From: Rhodocytophaga rosea
GTDB taxonomy: Bacteria > Bacteroidota > Bacteroidia > Cytophagales > 172606-1
DNA length: 64,000 bases
Assembly (NCBI RefSeq): GCF_010119975.1
Contig: NZ_CP048222.1
Span: 4,854,501 to 4,918,500, forward strand
Reading direction: 5' to 3'
A program made the position numbers and the translations under genes. A model generated the notes under the pieces. That model was not told the origin of the DNA, ran no database searches, and saw only the letters and a program-made list of their open reading frames with translations. Below are positions 39,199-48,647 of the stretch, one piece after another (the first letter of the stretch is position 1; each line of letters starts with the position of its first letter).

Positions 39199-40350
39199 AT
39201 GAAAGCTATCCCATATGGCCGGCAGCACATCAACCAGGAAGACATTGATGCTGTGGTTGAAGTGCTCAAATCTGATTATCTCACGCAGGGACCAAAAATT
39301 GAAGAACTAGAAAAGAAGTTTGCACAATATATTGGATCTTCGTATGCCCTGGCTGTGTCGAATGGTACGGCTGCTCTACATTTGTGTACATTGGCGTTAA
39401 ATGTTTCCAAAGGTAGTAATGTAATTACTACGCCACTTACCTTTGTAGCAAGCGCCAACTGTGTCGAATATTGTGGAGGAAACGTATATTTTGCCGACAT
39501 TGATCCAGATACATACCTGCTTGATATTAATAAAGTAAAGGCACTAATTGAGTCAAAACCGAAAGGCTTTTTCTCAGGCATTATACCTGTTGATTTTGCT
39601 GGCTATCCGGTAGACCTGGAACAGTACAGACAGCTGGCTAAAGAACATAATTTATGGATTGTTGAAGATGCTTGTCATGCGCCTGGTGGCTATTTTACTG
39701 ACAGTACAGCTACACAGCAATGGTGTGGCAATAGTAAATTTGCAGACTTAGCTATATTCTCATTTCACCCAGTAAAACATATTGCTACCGGTGAGGGAGG
39801 AATGATCACGACTAATAATGAGGAATTGTATAAAAAACTGTTGCTATTGCGCACCCATGGAATTACCAAAAATGCAGATTTATTAATTGAAAATCATGGG
39901 GGATGGTATTATGAAATGCAGGAACTTGGATATAATTACCGGCTCACCGACTTCCAGGCAGCTTTGGGCATTTCTCAACTAGCCAGAGCAGATAAAGGAT
40001 TGCAACGAAGAAAAGAAATAGCCAGAAAATATGATGAAGCATTTCAAGGAACTTCCTTAAAAACACCGAAGCCTCATCCTGGACATGCGTATCATTTATA
40101 TGTGATTCAGGTAGAAAACCGCCTGGTATTATATAACCATTTGAGAAACAAGAATATATTTGCCCAGGTACATTATATTCCGGTACACTTGCAACCTTTT
40201 TATAAGCAAAAAGGTCATACGGCAAATGAATTCCCTATAGTTGAAGAATATTATAAGCATTGCCTGAGTATTCCCATGTATCCGACGTTAACCGATGATG
40301 AACAACAGTATATCATTGATACTATCAATAATTATTTAGCTACCTATTAA
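39199..40350 (+). CDS. pseC: UDP-4-keto-6-deoxy-sugar aminotransferase, PseC
   Basis: 383 aa. PLP-dependent DegT/DnrJ/EryC1 enzyme for the second step of pseudaminic acid synthesis (amino transfer to C4). It shows IPYGRQHINQEDIDAVVEVL, TQGPKIEELEKKFAQY, SNGTAALHL, IVEDACHAPGG and the PLP lysine in FSFHPVKHIATGEGG (Lys193), followed by YRLTDFQAALGISQL. The spacing to pseB (9 bp) and to the methylase (5 bp) indicates one operon. Confidence 0.95.
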   Translation: MKAIPYGRQHINQEDIDAVVEVLKSDYLTQGPKIEELEKKFAQYIGSSYALAVSNGTAALHLCTLALNVSKGSNVITTPLTFVASANCVEYCGGNVYFADIDPDTYLLDINKVKALIESKPKGFFSGIIPVDFAGYPVDLEQYRQLAKEHNLWIVEDACHAPGGYFTDSTATQQWCGNSKFADLAIFSFHPVKHIATGEGGMITTNNEELYKKLLLLRTHGITKNADLLIENHGGWYYEMQELGYNYRLTDFQAALGISQLARADKGLQRRKEIARKYDEAFQGTSLKTPKPHPGHAYHLYVIQVENRLVLYNHLRNKNIFAQVHYIPVHLQPFYKQKGHTANEFPIVEEYYKHCLSIPMYPTLTDDEQQYIIDTINNYLATY

Positions 40351-40355
40351 AATTT

Positions 40356-40991
40356 ATGACAGCAAACAAGCAAATAGATTTCTGGAAAGGTGAGTTTGGG
40401 CAGGAATACACGCTCAGGAATTCAAGGTCACAGCAAGAGTGGGACCAGTTTCATCTGGATACCTGGGGTATTACCAAAATTGACATGTATCAGAAATTTA
40501 TTGGTGATTTACCTAAAGATGCCCGCATATTAGAAGTAGGTTCAAATACAGGGATGCAACTAGCCGGTTTACGGCGGATGGGTTTTACGCAATTGTATGG
40601 TATAGAGATTCAGCCGGATGCCGTAGAATTATCAAAGCAATATACACATCATACAAATATCATTGTGGGTTCTGGGCTGGACATCCCTTTTAAAGACAAT
40701 TATTTTGACCTCGTATTTACTTCCGGCGTATTAATTCATATCTCACCAGATAACCTCCCTATTGTGATGAAAGAAATGGTACGATGCAGCCGCCGCTATA
40801 TTCTCGGGTTTGAATATTATGCGGCATATGTTCAATCTATCAATTACAGAGGAAATGAAGGGTTCTTGTGGAAGGCTGATTATGCAGGATTATTTAGGAA
40901 AACAGAGCCAACATTAAAAGAGGTAAAAAAAGAATATTACAAATACGTCAAAGATGATAACGTAGACGCGATGTATTTGCTGGAAAAATAA
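40356..40991 (+). CDS. SAM-dependent methyltransferase of the pseudaminic-acid-associated type
   Basis: 211 aa. Class I methyltransferase with LPKDARILEVGSNTGMQL (SAM binding), LYGIEIQPDAVELSK and a FDLVFTSGVLIHISPDNL segment. The N-terminus (QIDFWKGEFGQEYTLRN) and overall form match a small family known to occur next to pseudaminic acid genes. Its substrate has not been established for this organism. The position, 5 bp after pseC, suggests that it modifies the nonulosonic acid or its precursor, perhaps by O- or N-methylation. Confidence 0.85.
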   Translation: MTANKQIDFWKGEFGQEYTLRNSRSQQEWDQFHLDTWGITKIDMYQKFIGDLPKDARILEVGSNTGMQLAGLRRMGFTQLYGIEIQPDAVELSKQYTHHTNIIVGSGLDIPFKDNYFDLVFTSGVLIHISPDNLPIVMKEMVRCSRRYILGFEYYAAYVQSINYRGNEGFLWKADYAGLFRKTEPTLKEVKKEYYKYVKDDNVDAMYLLEK

Positions 40992-41014
40992 TTCCTTACT
41001 AGCTATTAGCACAC

Positions 41015-42163
41015 ATGAAGATAAGATATTGTAAAAAATGCTTGTTTCCTGAAACCAAACCGGATCTTTTTTTTGATGACAGAGGCGTTTGCAGTGCCTG
41101 TATTGCAGGGGAACAGAAATTTAAAGACATTAACTGGAAACAAAGGGAAAATGATTTCTACGAAATCATTAACTATTATAAGAAAAAGCCGCATGAGACC
41201 GGGTATGATTGTATAGTTCCTGTAAGTGGGGGCAAGGATAGCACCTACCAGGCCTACTTTATGAAGCATGTGTGTGGCTTGAATCCTTTATGTGTATGTT
41301 TTGAGACTACTGCCGTAACCGAATTGGGACAGCAAAACCTGGATAATATTTCTAAAATGGGTATTGACGTAATTCACTTCAAGAAAAATTACGAGGTATA
41401 CCGGAAGATGGTGGTAGAAAGCTTTAGGCGGGTAGGCGACGAAATGTGGCCTAATCACATTGGCATCTTTACCATTCCTGTCATGATCGCTGTTAAATTC
41501 AATATACCTCTTATTATCTGGGGAGAAAATTCCCAGCAGGAATATGGTGGGCCATTAGAATCTATCCATAGTAATATTCTGAACCGACGATGGCTGGAAG
41601 AATTTGGTGGCCTGCTTGGCAACCGGATACAGGATATGGTTGGGGTAGATGGCATTACTGAGAAAGATCTAACGCCTTATATTTATCCTTCCGATGAAGA
41701 AATAGAACGGGTAGGCATAACAGGTTTGTTCCTCGGCCATTATTTCTTCTGGGATGCCCGTAAGCAACTGGAAATTGTAAAGCAACATGGATTTAAAGTG
41801 AAAGAAGATAGCCCAATAGAAGGTACCTATACCAACTACGAGAACCTGGATGAGAAACTGGTAGGTTTACATGACTACCTGAAATTTGTAAAATATGGCT
41901 TTGGCAGGGCTACCGACCATGCTGGTATCGACATTCGTAATAACCGGCTTACTAGGGAAGAAGGTAAAAAACTGGTGATGCAGTATGATGGAAAATATCC
42001 TCATTATGCGGTGTCAGAATTTATTACATACTCAGGTTTGAGTAAGCAGGAAATAGACGAAGTAATTGATTCGTATACCAATACCATTCTGTTCAAAAAT
42101 GAGGATGGGAAATTTGTACGGGATGCTGAAGGGAATCTAATCCGCAATTTTGAAATAGAATAG
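41015..42163 (+). CDS. N-acetyl sugar amidotransferase (PseA/WbpG type)
   Basis: 382 aa. ATP-dependent enzyme that converts an acetamido group into an acetamidino group with ammonia. It has an N-terminal double CxxC (YCKKCLFPETKPD ... GVCSACIAG), probably zinc-binding, then the PP-loop SGGKDS (71-76) and a long C-terminal part with IIWGENSQQEYGG and FWDARKQLEI. It is followed by hisH (3 bp) and hisF, the glutaminase and ammonia-channel proteins. This set is known from P. aeruginosa O-antigen loci (wbpG with its own hisH and hisF). The sugar modified could be pseudaminic acid or the 3-acetamido sugar of the trio at 61-64 kb. Confidence 0.9.
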   Translation: MKIRYCKKCLFPETKPDLFFDDRGVCSACIAGEQKFKDINWKQRENDFYEIINYYKKKPHETGYDCIVPVSGGKDSTYQAYFMKHVCGLNPLCVCFETTAVTELGQQNLDNISKMGIDVIHFKKNYEVYRKMVVESFRRVGDEMWPNHIGIFTIPVMIAVKFNIPLIIWGENSQQEYGGPLESIHSNILNRRWLEEFGGLLGNRIQDMVGVDGITEKDLTPYIYPSDEEIERVGITGLFLGHYFFWDARKQLEIVKQHGFKVKEDSPIEGTYTNYENLDEKLVGLHDYLKFVKYGFGRATDHAGIDIRNNRLTREEGKKLVMQYDGKYPHYAVSEFITYSGLSKQEIDEVIDSYTNTILFKNEDGKFVRDAEGNLIRNFEIE

Positions 42164-42166
42164 TAC

Positions 42167-42805
42167 ATGTCAGTAGCCATAATCGATTATAAGATGGGAA
42201 ATGTTGCTTCTGTACAGAAAGCACTCAGCTATCTTAAAATGCCCAGTGTAATCACCAGCGATTTCGACCAGATACGCCAGGCTGATTTTATTGTGCTTCC
42301 GGGGGTAGGTTCCTTCGAAAAAGGAATGCAGAATTTACACGAAGCAGGCTTAACTACTTTGCTCACCGAAGAAGTTATTCAGAATAAAAAGCCATTTATA
42401 GGCATGTGCCTGGGAATGCAACTGATTGCTACCACCGGGTATGAACCTGCAAAAACACCTGGCTTAGGCTGGATTGATGGAGAAGTGGTCAGAATTGTAG
42501 CGCCGGGCAAAAGAATACCACATATGGGTTGGAATAATATTCACATCAAAGACGATACTTATTTCAAAGACATACCCGGCTCAGATTTTTATTTTATCCA
42601 TAGTTATCATTTTGAGGTTCGGGATGAAAGTGCTGTTTCATCAATTGTAGAGTATGGCATACCTATCACAGCGACTGTTCAAAAAGACAATATTTTTGCT
42701 GCCCAGTTCCATCCCGAAAAAAGCCAGAAAGCCGGATTGGCAGTTCTGAAAAATTTCTTTCACATACATGCTCAAAATAAGAGTTATACCCATATTAACA
42801 TTTAA
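42167..42805 (+). CDS. hisH: HisH-type glutamine amidotransferase subunit of the sugar amidotransferase
   Basis: 212 aa. Class I glutaminase with IDYKMGNVASVQKALSYL, VLPGVGSFEKGM, the nucleophile in GMCLGMQL (Cys81), an ISYHFEV-like HSYHFEVRD and the catalytic HPEKS. It releases ammonia from glutamine. No other his genes surround it, so it serves the neighbouring PseA/WbpG enzyme rather than histidine synthesis. Its end overlaps the start of hisF by 38 bp. Confidence 0.93.
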   Translation: MSVAIIDYKMGNVASVQKALSYLKMPSVITSDFDQIRQADFIVLPGVGSFEKGMQNLHEAGLTTLLTEEVIQNKKPFIGMCLGMQLIATTGYEPAKTPGLGWIDGEVVRIVAPGKRIPHMGWNNIHIKDDTYFKDIPGSDFYFIHSYHFEVRDESAVSSIVEYGIPITATVQKDNIFAAQFHPEKSQKAGLAVLKNFFHIHAQNKSYTHINI

Positions 42806-43519
42806 TGGATTTGCCCTGGTAAAAACCAAACAATTTGCCAATCCCAGAATGGTAGGCAATGCTGTGCAAGCCGCCAGGGTATACAATAGCAGGGGAGTAG
42901 ATGAGCTGGTTTTTCTGGATATTTTCGCCAGCGAACAAAACAGAAGATTAAATTTGTCTTTGGTGAAGGATATTATTAAAGAGTGCCTGATGCCCATAGG
43001 TATAGGCGGTGCAATCGCTTCACTGGAAGATATTAACAACTTACTCAAAATTGGAGCAGATAAGGTTATTATTAAAATGAAAGCATTAACCGACCCCGGT
43101 TTATTGAAGAGGCCGCCAATGTGTTCGGAAGCCAGTGTATTACAATCGCCGTAGATGCCAAAAGGCAAGGCGAAGACTATAAAATATATAATAAGCTTGG
43201 TATTGATGTTTCTTTATCTGATTTTATTAAACAGTGTGCTGATAGGGGAGCAGGCGAAGTTATTGTAAATTCTGTAGATAATGACGGAATGATGAATGGA
43301 TTTGACCTGGAATTAATTAAAAAAGCCGAACAACTGACTTCCCTGCCGATTATTGCCTGCGGTGGCGGTGGAAATCCCACACACTATAGCCAGCTTTTCC
43401 AGGAAACATCTATCGAAGCAGTAGCTTCTGCCAGTATTTTTCATTTTACCCAGTACACCCCCAACGACATAAAACGTACCCTCGAAAGCCTGGGCAAACC
43501 AGTAAGAATTACAGCTTAA
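42768..43519 (+). pseudogene. hisF: HisF-type imidazole glycerol phosphate synthase subunit, frameshifted
   Basis: A single gene of about 250 codons (usual HisF length) in two frames, 42768-43154 and then to 43519. The TIM barrel shows RVIPILTFNGFALVKTKQF, ELVFLDIFAS, MPIGIGGAIASLEDI, ITIAVDAKR, VNSVDNDGMMNGFDLELI and IIACGGGG. At 43100-43102 the run TTT should be TTTT, so that DPGFIEEAANVFGSQ stays in frame. The typical HisF lysine region near the N-terminus reads LVKTKQF, as in the LPS-associated HisF copies, rather than the biosynthetic form. It would guide ammonia from HisH to the amidotransferase. Sequencing error is likely. Confidence 0.88.
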
Positions 43520-43527
43520 ATTTTATT

Positions 43528-44265
43528 ATGGCATTTTCTTCTCCGAAAGTAGGTATTATTTCACAAGCCCGGATGGGAAGCACCAGGCTTCCTGGCAAAA
43601 TTATGCTGGAGGCAAAAGGCAAAAAACTGTTACAATACCACCTGGAAAGATTACACTGGAGTGGGTATCCTGTTATTATTGCTACTACTACACTTTCGCA
43701 AGATGATATTATTGTAGAATTTTGTCTGCAACACAATATTCCCTACTACCGGGGGGATGAAGAAAATGTATTGAGCAGGTTTTATCTATGTGCAAAGCAG
43801 TTTAAGCTCGATATTATTATAAGAGTTACTTCCGATTGCCCTCTCATCGATGGACTGTTAATTAAGCAAGCTGTAGAAGAATATATCGCTATAGGCGAAG
43901 AAAATGTATATGCCTCTAATTGCCTGGTCAGGTCATACCCTAGAGGCTTCGATTTTGAAATATTTTCCTTTGCGTTACTGAAAGAAGCCTACACACAGGC
44001 ATCCTTGCCTGCACAGAAAGAGCACGTTACTCCTTATTTATATCAAAATACTTCAGGTAACATAGTGATCAGGCATTTTGTAAATGACCAGGATGCCAGT
44101 AGGTTTAGAATTACATTAGATACACCTGAAGATTACAAATTGATACTTGAGCTAATAGAAACGTATTATGCTGAAACTTTGTATGCGGCAGAAATAATCA
44201 AACTATTAGCAGACCATCCAGAACTCTCCCTTATCAATGCACATATTGAGCAGAAGAAAATTTAA
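43528..44265 (+). CDS. pseF: SpsF/PseF-type cytidylyltransferase (CMP-nonulosonate synthesis)
   Basis: 245 aa of the SpsF (COG1861) kind. It would activate pseudaminic acid with CTP. The N-terminal nucleotide-binding motif is present as ISQARMGSTRLPGKIML, then YRGDEENVLSRFYLC, IIRVTSDCPLID and a C-terminal FRITLDTPEDYKLIL. It is 8 bp after hisF in the operon. A diverged second copy of its last 165 bases lies at 48168-48335, and pseG, which often follows pseF directly or is fused to it, is 7.3 kb away because of an inserted block. Confidence 0.88.
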   Translation: MAFSSPKVGIISQARMGSTRLPGKIMLEAKGKKLLQYHLERLHWSGYPVIIATTTLSQDDIIVEFCLQHNIPYYRGDEENVLSRFYLCAKQFKLDIIIRVTSDCPLIDGLLIKQAVEEYIAIGEENVYASNCLVRSYPRGFDFEIFSFALLKEAYTQASLPAQKEHVTPYLYQNTSGNIVIRHFVNDQDASRFRITLDTPEDYKLILELIETYYAETLYAAEIIKLLADHPELSLINAHIEQKKI

Positions 44266-44283
44266 CTATAAAATACTTTGCTA

Positions 44284-46650
44284 TTATCTGAATAATCTTT
44301 CTACGTACCCTTCAATTACCACATCTGGTTTTTCTTTCTCAACTATATTCCAGTCAAAATTTTTCCAGCAGTATACAATTCTTTTAAAGTGCCTGTTCAT
44401 AAAAGGTTTTAATGCAAGTGTATAAGAATCATGGAAAACAACGGCTGTGATACCTGTAGTATCTAAAGAATTTTCATAGATTTCGCAATCAGGGTATGAA
44501 GAACTAATGTTGGATATAGAATCAGAAGAGTTTTTTAATAAGAAATAAGGTTTGTTATCAATAAACTGTGTATTGTTCTGCATACCAATTAAATCTATTA
44601 AATCTCCTCCTCCTTCCTTTACCCATTTTATAGTGAAATCACTGATAGGAAGAGGTTTGAGACCAGAGAAATCTTTACTTATATGATTAAACAAAGATGA
44701 ATAGCCTATAAACGCACCATAATTATTCCAATGGGTATCATGCTTATAATAAAGCTGTGCATTCTGTTTCTGTCTTAATAAATCCGCTTTTATATCAATA
44801 ATGCTTACGGCAGATTTTTTCTGCCTAAGAAACCTGTTCAATTGCTCAATTCTGGAAACAGTATCCAATTGCTGAACTTTTATTCTGAAAGGCAGAAATT
44901 CAGAGTAAATTGTATGTGTATTCGGATAGTATGCTTTATAGTACTTTATATTATTACTCTTGCACAGTGTATGTATATTTTCGAGATTTTTATGAATCAC
45001 CTCCAACTCTTCTTGAGTGTAAAGATTTCGGTGGGCATAATCAGCCAGCACATTCTCATGGGGTTTAATAACGCTTAAAAATAACCAGCCCTGGTTTCCT
45101 ATAATTGCCTGATTTGATACCTGAGATTCATTAAACAGAAACAATCTTAGTTTTCCTCCCCAGTCAATAAGTGTTCTTCTGAAATTAAAATTATCATTAA
45201 AATAATCGGTATATAATGAGGGAAATTCCTTAACAGAATCCAGAGAAAAGGCTGGCTTACTCTGTAGTTGTCTCTTTTCTATATTAACTCCTCCTTCTGT
45301 ATCGAACTTAAATACGTCGCTTATTAGTGGCAACAAAAGCAATACAATAAAGGAAAAAGATTGTAATATGAGAATCTTGTTTGTTAGACTTAATGATGGA
45401 GTATAAGCATAATTTGATTCTAAGAATAGAAATACGCAGAAGGAAAGTAAAAAGGCAAGTGCTTCCGTAAAGGCTACAGAATTTTTTGCCCCTCTCACCT
45501 TTTCATAATCCGGGCCTATCTCCTGAGCATAAAAGAACGGGTCGTAATAGTTGTCAACCGTTTGAGGGATAAATTTGAGTTTGGAAGAATCTTCGGCAGG
45601 CGCTAAGCAAATATTATTAATAAACACTGTTAAAAAGTTACTCTGGTCATAATATATTGCTTCGCCATTGTGTTCAATGGTAACTTCTTTTAATTCAATT
45701 TCCTTTTGTAGTTTATTCTGTGAAATATCTAGTCTCAGCCTGATTATCTGAAGAGAATCCGGAATCTGAAAATTAATAACCTGATAGCCGGATTCGCCAG
45801 TGATATTAGTTGTTATAGACTGTTGTTCTGTCCAATCTGGTTGTGCCGGTGTTGTATAATATACCTGGAAATAATCATCTACCTCCATTTTTACTATAAT
45901 CTTTAGAGAAACTTTATTGGTATTAAATATTTCATCTACTTTTAAATAAGTAAAAGTTTTTATAAGGACAAAACACAATACAACCCATATAGTTAAGTGT
46001 CCAAAATGTAATACAGTAACTTGTTTGTTGCGCTGGTAAATGTAGAAAAGTACGGATAATACGGCACAAAAAAGCCCCAACAAAATGTATTGCGTATAAT
46101 GAGCAGGAATAAAATAAGTATCAGGTGTATGGAGGGTATCAGAAATAGAAGATAAGCTTGTGGAGTAAATAAACGGGTCGTAACTTCCATCAACTGTTTG
46201 CAGAGAAAAATTATGGGTATCCTGATTGTATTTTACAAAGTGATTGAGATTAAAAAACTTTGTAATATCTGCTTCCTGTAGGGAATAGGTTGTATTCTTT
46301 GCAAAAACTACCTTATTGATTCGGATTATGTTCTGTTTACTCTTGTCCCCCAAATCTATTCTAAGGCCAGTAAAATGATCTATAGGAAGTACAAATGTTA
46401 CTTGCTGCCTTATACCTTCTTTTATTGGCTCGGTCAGTGAATGTTCCTCAGTAAAACCATCTGTGAGGTTAGTGATATAAAATAACTGCAGGTTATCTTG
46501 CTTTTCAGAGATAATATCAAAAGTTATTTTAATCTGATTCTTTTCATTTTTTACTACATATTTATTATAAGTTAATAATGACAATGAAAATATAAAAATA
46601 CCAAAACAGGTGGAATAGAAGCATCTAGCGAAAATATTATTAGTGACCAT
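44284..46650 (-). CDS. AlgJ/AlgX-like SGNH O-acetyltransferase accessory protein
   Basis: 788 aa, on the opposite strand to the operon. The N-terminal half contains membrane segments near 12-30, 195-215 and 225-245 and a further one near 415-450. Between them are two related beta-rich extracytoplasmic parts of similar wording (each with FYITNLTDGFTEEHSL or YYTTPAQPDWTEQQSI and later DGSYDPF or DNYYDPF), so an internal duplication. The C-terminal part (about 500-788) is an AlgJ/AlgX SGNH fold with YKHDTHWNNYGAFIGY (about 635) and VVFHDSYTLALKPF (about 739). It pairs with the MBOAT protein 6 bp away to O-acetylate an exported polysaccharide. Confidence 0.85.
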   Translation of the reverse strand: MVTNNIFARCFYSTCFGIFIFSLSLLTYNKYVVKNEKNQIKITFDIISEKQDNLQLFYITNLTDGFTEEHSLTEPIKEGIRQQVTFVLPIDHFTGLRIDLGDKSKQNIIRINKVVFAKNTTYSLQEADITKFFNLNHFVKYNQDTHNFSLQTVDGSYDPFIYSTSLSSISDTLHTPDTYFIPAHYTQYILLGLFCAVLSVLFYIYQRNKQVTVLHFGHLTIWVVLCFVLIKTFTYLKVDEIFNTNKVSLKIIVKMEVDDYFQVYYTTPAQPDWTEQQSITTNITGESGYQVINFQIPDSLQIIRLRLDISQNKLQKEIELKEVTIEHNGEAIYYDQSNFLTVFINNICLAPAEDSSKLKFIPQTVDNYYDPFFYAQEIGPDYEKVRGAKNSVAFTEALAFLLSFCVFLFLESNYAYTPSLSLTNKILILQSFSFIVLLLLPLISDVFKFDTEGGVNIEKRQLQSKPAFSLDSVKEFPSLYTDYFNDNFNFRRTLIDWGGKLRLFLFNESQVSNQAIIGNQGWLFLSVIKPHENVLADYAHRNLYTQEELEVIHKNLENIHTLCKSNNIKYYKAYYPNTHTIYSEFLPFRIKVQQLDTVSRIEQLNRFLRQKKSAVSIIDIKADLLRQKQNAQLYYKHDTHWNNYGAFIGYSSLFNHISKDFSGLKPLPISDFTIKWVKEGGGDLIDLIGMQNNTQFIDNKPYFLLKNSSDSISNISSSYPDCEIYENSLDTTGITAVVFHDSYTLALKPFMNRHFKRIVYCWKNFDWNIVEKEKPDVVIEGYVERLFR

Positions 46651-46656
46651 AGAATA

Positions 46657-48093
46657 CTAAAATCTAAAATAGATAAAAGGATTATAGCTGCTTTTTGCCA
46701 GTTCGATAATAGAAAGCAGAAACATACTGAGTGAAAATACATATGAAAAAGTATTCTCTAAAAACATATGTAGCCTGGGTGTAAAATACTTCATTGTAAA
46801 AATGCTAACCTGCTTACTGAGGTAAATCCTTAAAGGTGTTGAGAAAATTATTCCTATACCTAACATGAAAAGGGTATATTTATCTAAATAGGTCAGGCTA
46901 CTGAAATTTCTGCCTTCATTCAACCCGAACATAGATTGAATATATTCTACTGCATAGGAAATATCTACTGCTCTAAAGAAAACCCATCCAATTATTACTA
47001 CTAAAAGTGCATATAAGTGTTGTATAGGCTGATAGCTCTTTTTTAATAAGGAATTTAAACCGATTCTTTCCAGAATAATAAAAAAACCATGGAATAATCC
47101 CCAAACTACGAAGTTCCAGCTGGCTCCGTGCCAGAGCCCGGTCAGAAAGAATACGGTTAATAGATTTCTGTAAGTAATTAATTGTGAGCGTCTGCTTCCA
47201 CCTAATGGAATATATACATAGTCTCTAAACCAGCTGGATAAGGAAATATGCCATCTCCTCCAAAATTCTTGTATGGATTTAGATATATAAGGATAATTAA
47301 AATTTTCTAGGAAAGTGAATCCAAACATTTTTCCTAAACCTATGGCCATATCCGAATAACCCGAAAAATCAAAATAAATTTGTAGCGAATAACATATTAT
47401 TCCTAACCATGCTATTATTCCGGGAATATCTGAGGCTGGTAGTTTAAATATATCATCAGCCAGCATGGCCATGCTATTGGCGATCAGTACTTTCTTACCC
47501 AACCCTTTAAAAAATCTAGAAAAACCATCATAAAACTTTTCCCATGTAGTATCCCTTTTCAGAATTTGCTCATCTACGTCATGATACCGGATAATCGGCC
47601 CTGCAATGAGTTGAGGAAATAAGGATATATATAAGGCCAGATGAAAGGGATTGCGCTGTACGTTCACTTCCTTTCTGTACACATCAACCAGGTAGCTTAT
47701 GTTTTGAAAAGTGTAAAAAGAAATACCTATTGGCAGATGTATAAGTGCGGTATGACTAATAGGTAATATAAATTTTAAGGGAAGGAATGTATCTACAATA
47801 AAATTAAAGTACTTGTAGTACAAGAGAAACAATAAATTTATAGCAACCACAACAAATAGGAAAAAAGCCGAAGCAAATTTTATATTCCTGTAATTATATA
47901 TAAGCAGGCCACCTATATAATTAATGGCTATTGTAAGTATCATTAAAAATACATAATATATTTCCCCCCATGCATAAAAAAAGAGGCTAGCTATAAGCAA
48001 AATGCCATTACGGAACAGGGGGTGAGAAAAATAATATATAAGTAATACAATGGGAAGAAATAGAAAAAGAAAGACGGTGGAACTAAATACCAT
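46657..48093 (-). CDS. MBOAT-family O-acyltransferase (AlgI type)
   Basis: 478 aa, about 11 membrane segments. AlgI-type proteins move acetyl groups from the cytoplasm to the periplasm for O-acetylation of exopolysaccharides. It shows the family motifs SYLVDVYR, AGPIIRYHD, the EFWRRWHISLSSWFRDYVYIPLGG block and the catalytic histidine in GLWHGASWNFVVWGLFHG (about residue 320). It is transcribed first and followed by the AlgJ/AlgX-like gene, separated by 6 bp, so the two form one operon opposite to the pse genes. Its acceptor would be the glycan made by this locus. Confidence 0.94.
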   Translation of the reverse strand: MVFSSTVFLFLFLPIVLLIYYFSHPLFRNGILLIASLFFYAWGEIYYVFLMILTIAINYIGGLLIYNYRNIKFASAFFLFVVVAINLLFLLYYKYFNFIVDTFLPLKFILPISHTALIHLPIGISFYTFQNISYLVDVYRKEVNVQRNPFHLALYISLFPQLIAGPIIRYHDVDEQILKRDTTWEKFYDGFSRFFKGLGKKVLIANSMAMLADDIFKLPASDIPGIIAWLGIICYSLQIYFDFSGYSDMAIGLGKMFGFTFLENFNYPYISKSIQEFWRRWHISLSSWFRDYVYIPLGGSRRSQLITYRNLLTVFFLTGLWHGASWNFVVWGLFHGFFIILERIGLNSLLKKSYQPIQHLYALLVVIIGWVFFRAVDISYAVEYIQSMFGLNEGRNFSSLTYLDKYTLFMLGIGIIFSTPLRIYLSKQVSIFTMKYFTPRLHMFLENTFSYVFSLSMFLLSIIELAKSSYNPFIYFRF

Positions 48094-48167
48094 AATGTTG
48101 GTCAGCTTACAAACCTCAAAAATATTTCTTTTTCCATGATATAATACTAAAAGTTTATATTCTTAAA

Positions 48168-48335
48168 CAAGAGGCAAGTAGATTCTTTAAATACCTTGAA
48201 GATTACCGGCTCATACATGAATTAATAGAAACCCATCATGCTGAAACCTTGCAGGCAGCAGCTATAATCAAACTTTTGAAAGCTTATCTGGAACTCTCTC
48301 TTATGAGTGCACATATTGAGCAGAAGAAAATTTAA
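48168..48335 (+). pseudogene. Duplicate, diverged 3' end of the pseF gene
   Basis: Read in frame, this stretch gives KQEASRFFKYLEDYRLIHELIET, then HHAETLQAAAIIKLLKAYLELSL and SAHIEQKKI-stop. It lines up with the last 55 codons of the pseF gene at 44265 (QDASRF..., EDYKLILELIE, AETLYAAEIIKLLA, AHIEQKKI). The last 28 bases are identical in both, and earlier parts differ at roughly one base in four. There is no start codon. It lies at the far border of the MBOAT/AlgJ block, so the block (about 44266-48167) is flanked by two copies of the same gene end. Confidence 0.85.
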
Positions 48336-48647
48336 ATTAAAACGAAAAAATACTTATACTGCGAACTTTTTAGTACACGCCAAATATTTATATCGTTTTA
48401 ATAGCTCATTTATATAACCCGCATATCTAAATTTGGCTTCAATAGTGATATATGAAAAGCATTCGATAAGTGATATATATTAATCATTCTATATACACCT
48501 TCTTATTTTCTATTTCCAGTATTTTTTATACTAATCATTATTTTATCTTTTTGATAATCAGAACGATTCTGTATTATCGTACGTATTGGTATACACTTTT
48601 TGTACAATTACTTTCAACCAAGCACTTTATTCATTTTGTAATTGCCA
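48336..48647. other. Non-coding spacer, about 310 bp
   Basis: AT-rich. ATTAAAACGA (48336-48345) and TCGTTTTAAT (about 48393-48402) form an inverted repeat with a 47-base gap. It is not a clear terminator. It separates the pseF remnant from the secreted propeller gene and presumably contains that gene's promoter. Confidence 0.35.

Noticed and set aside
42167-43519. hisH and hisF as part of histidine biosynthesis
   Set aside because: No other his genes are nearby, and they follow an amidotransferase of the WbpG/PseA family, which is known to use its own HisH/HisF pair.
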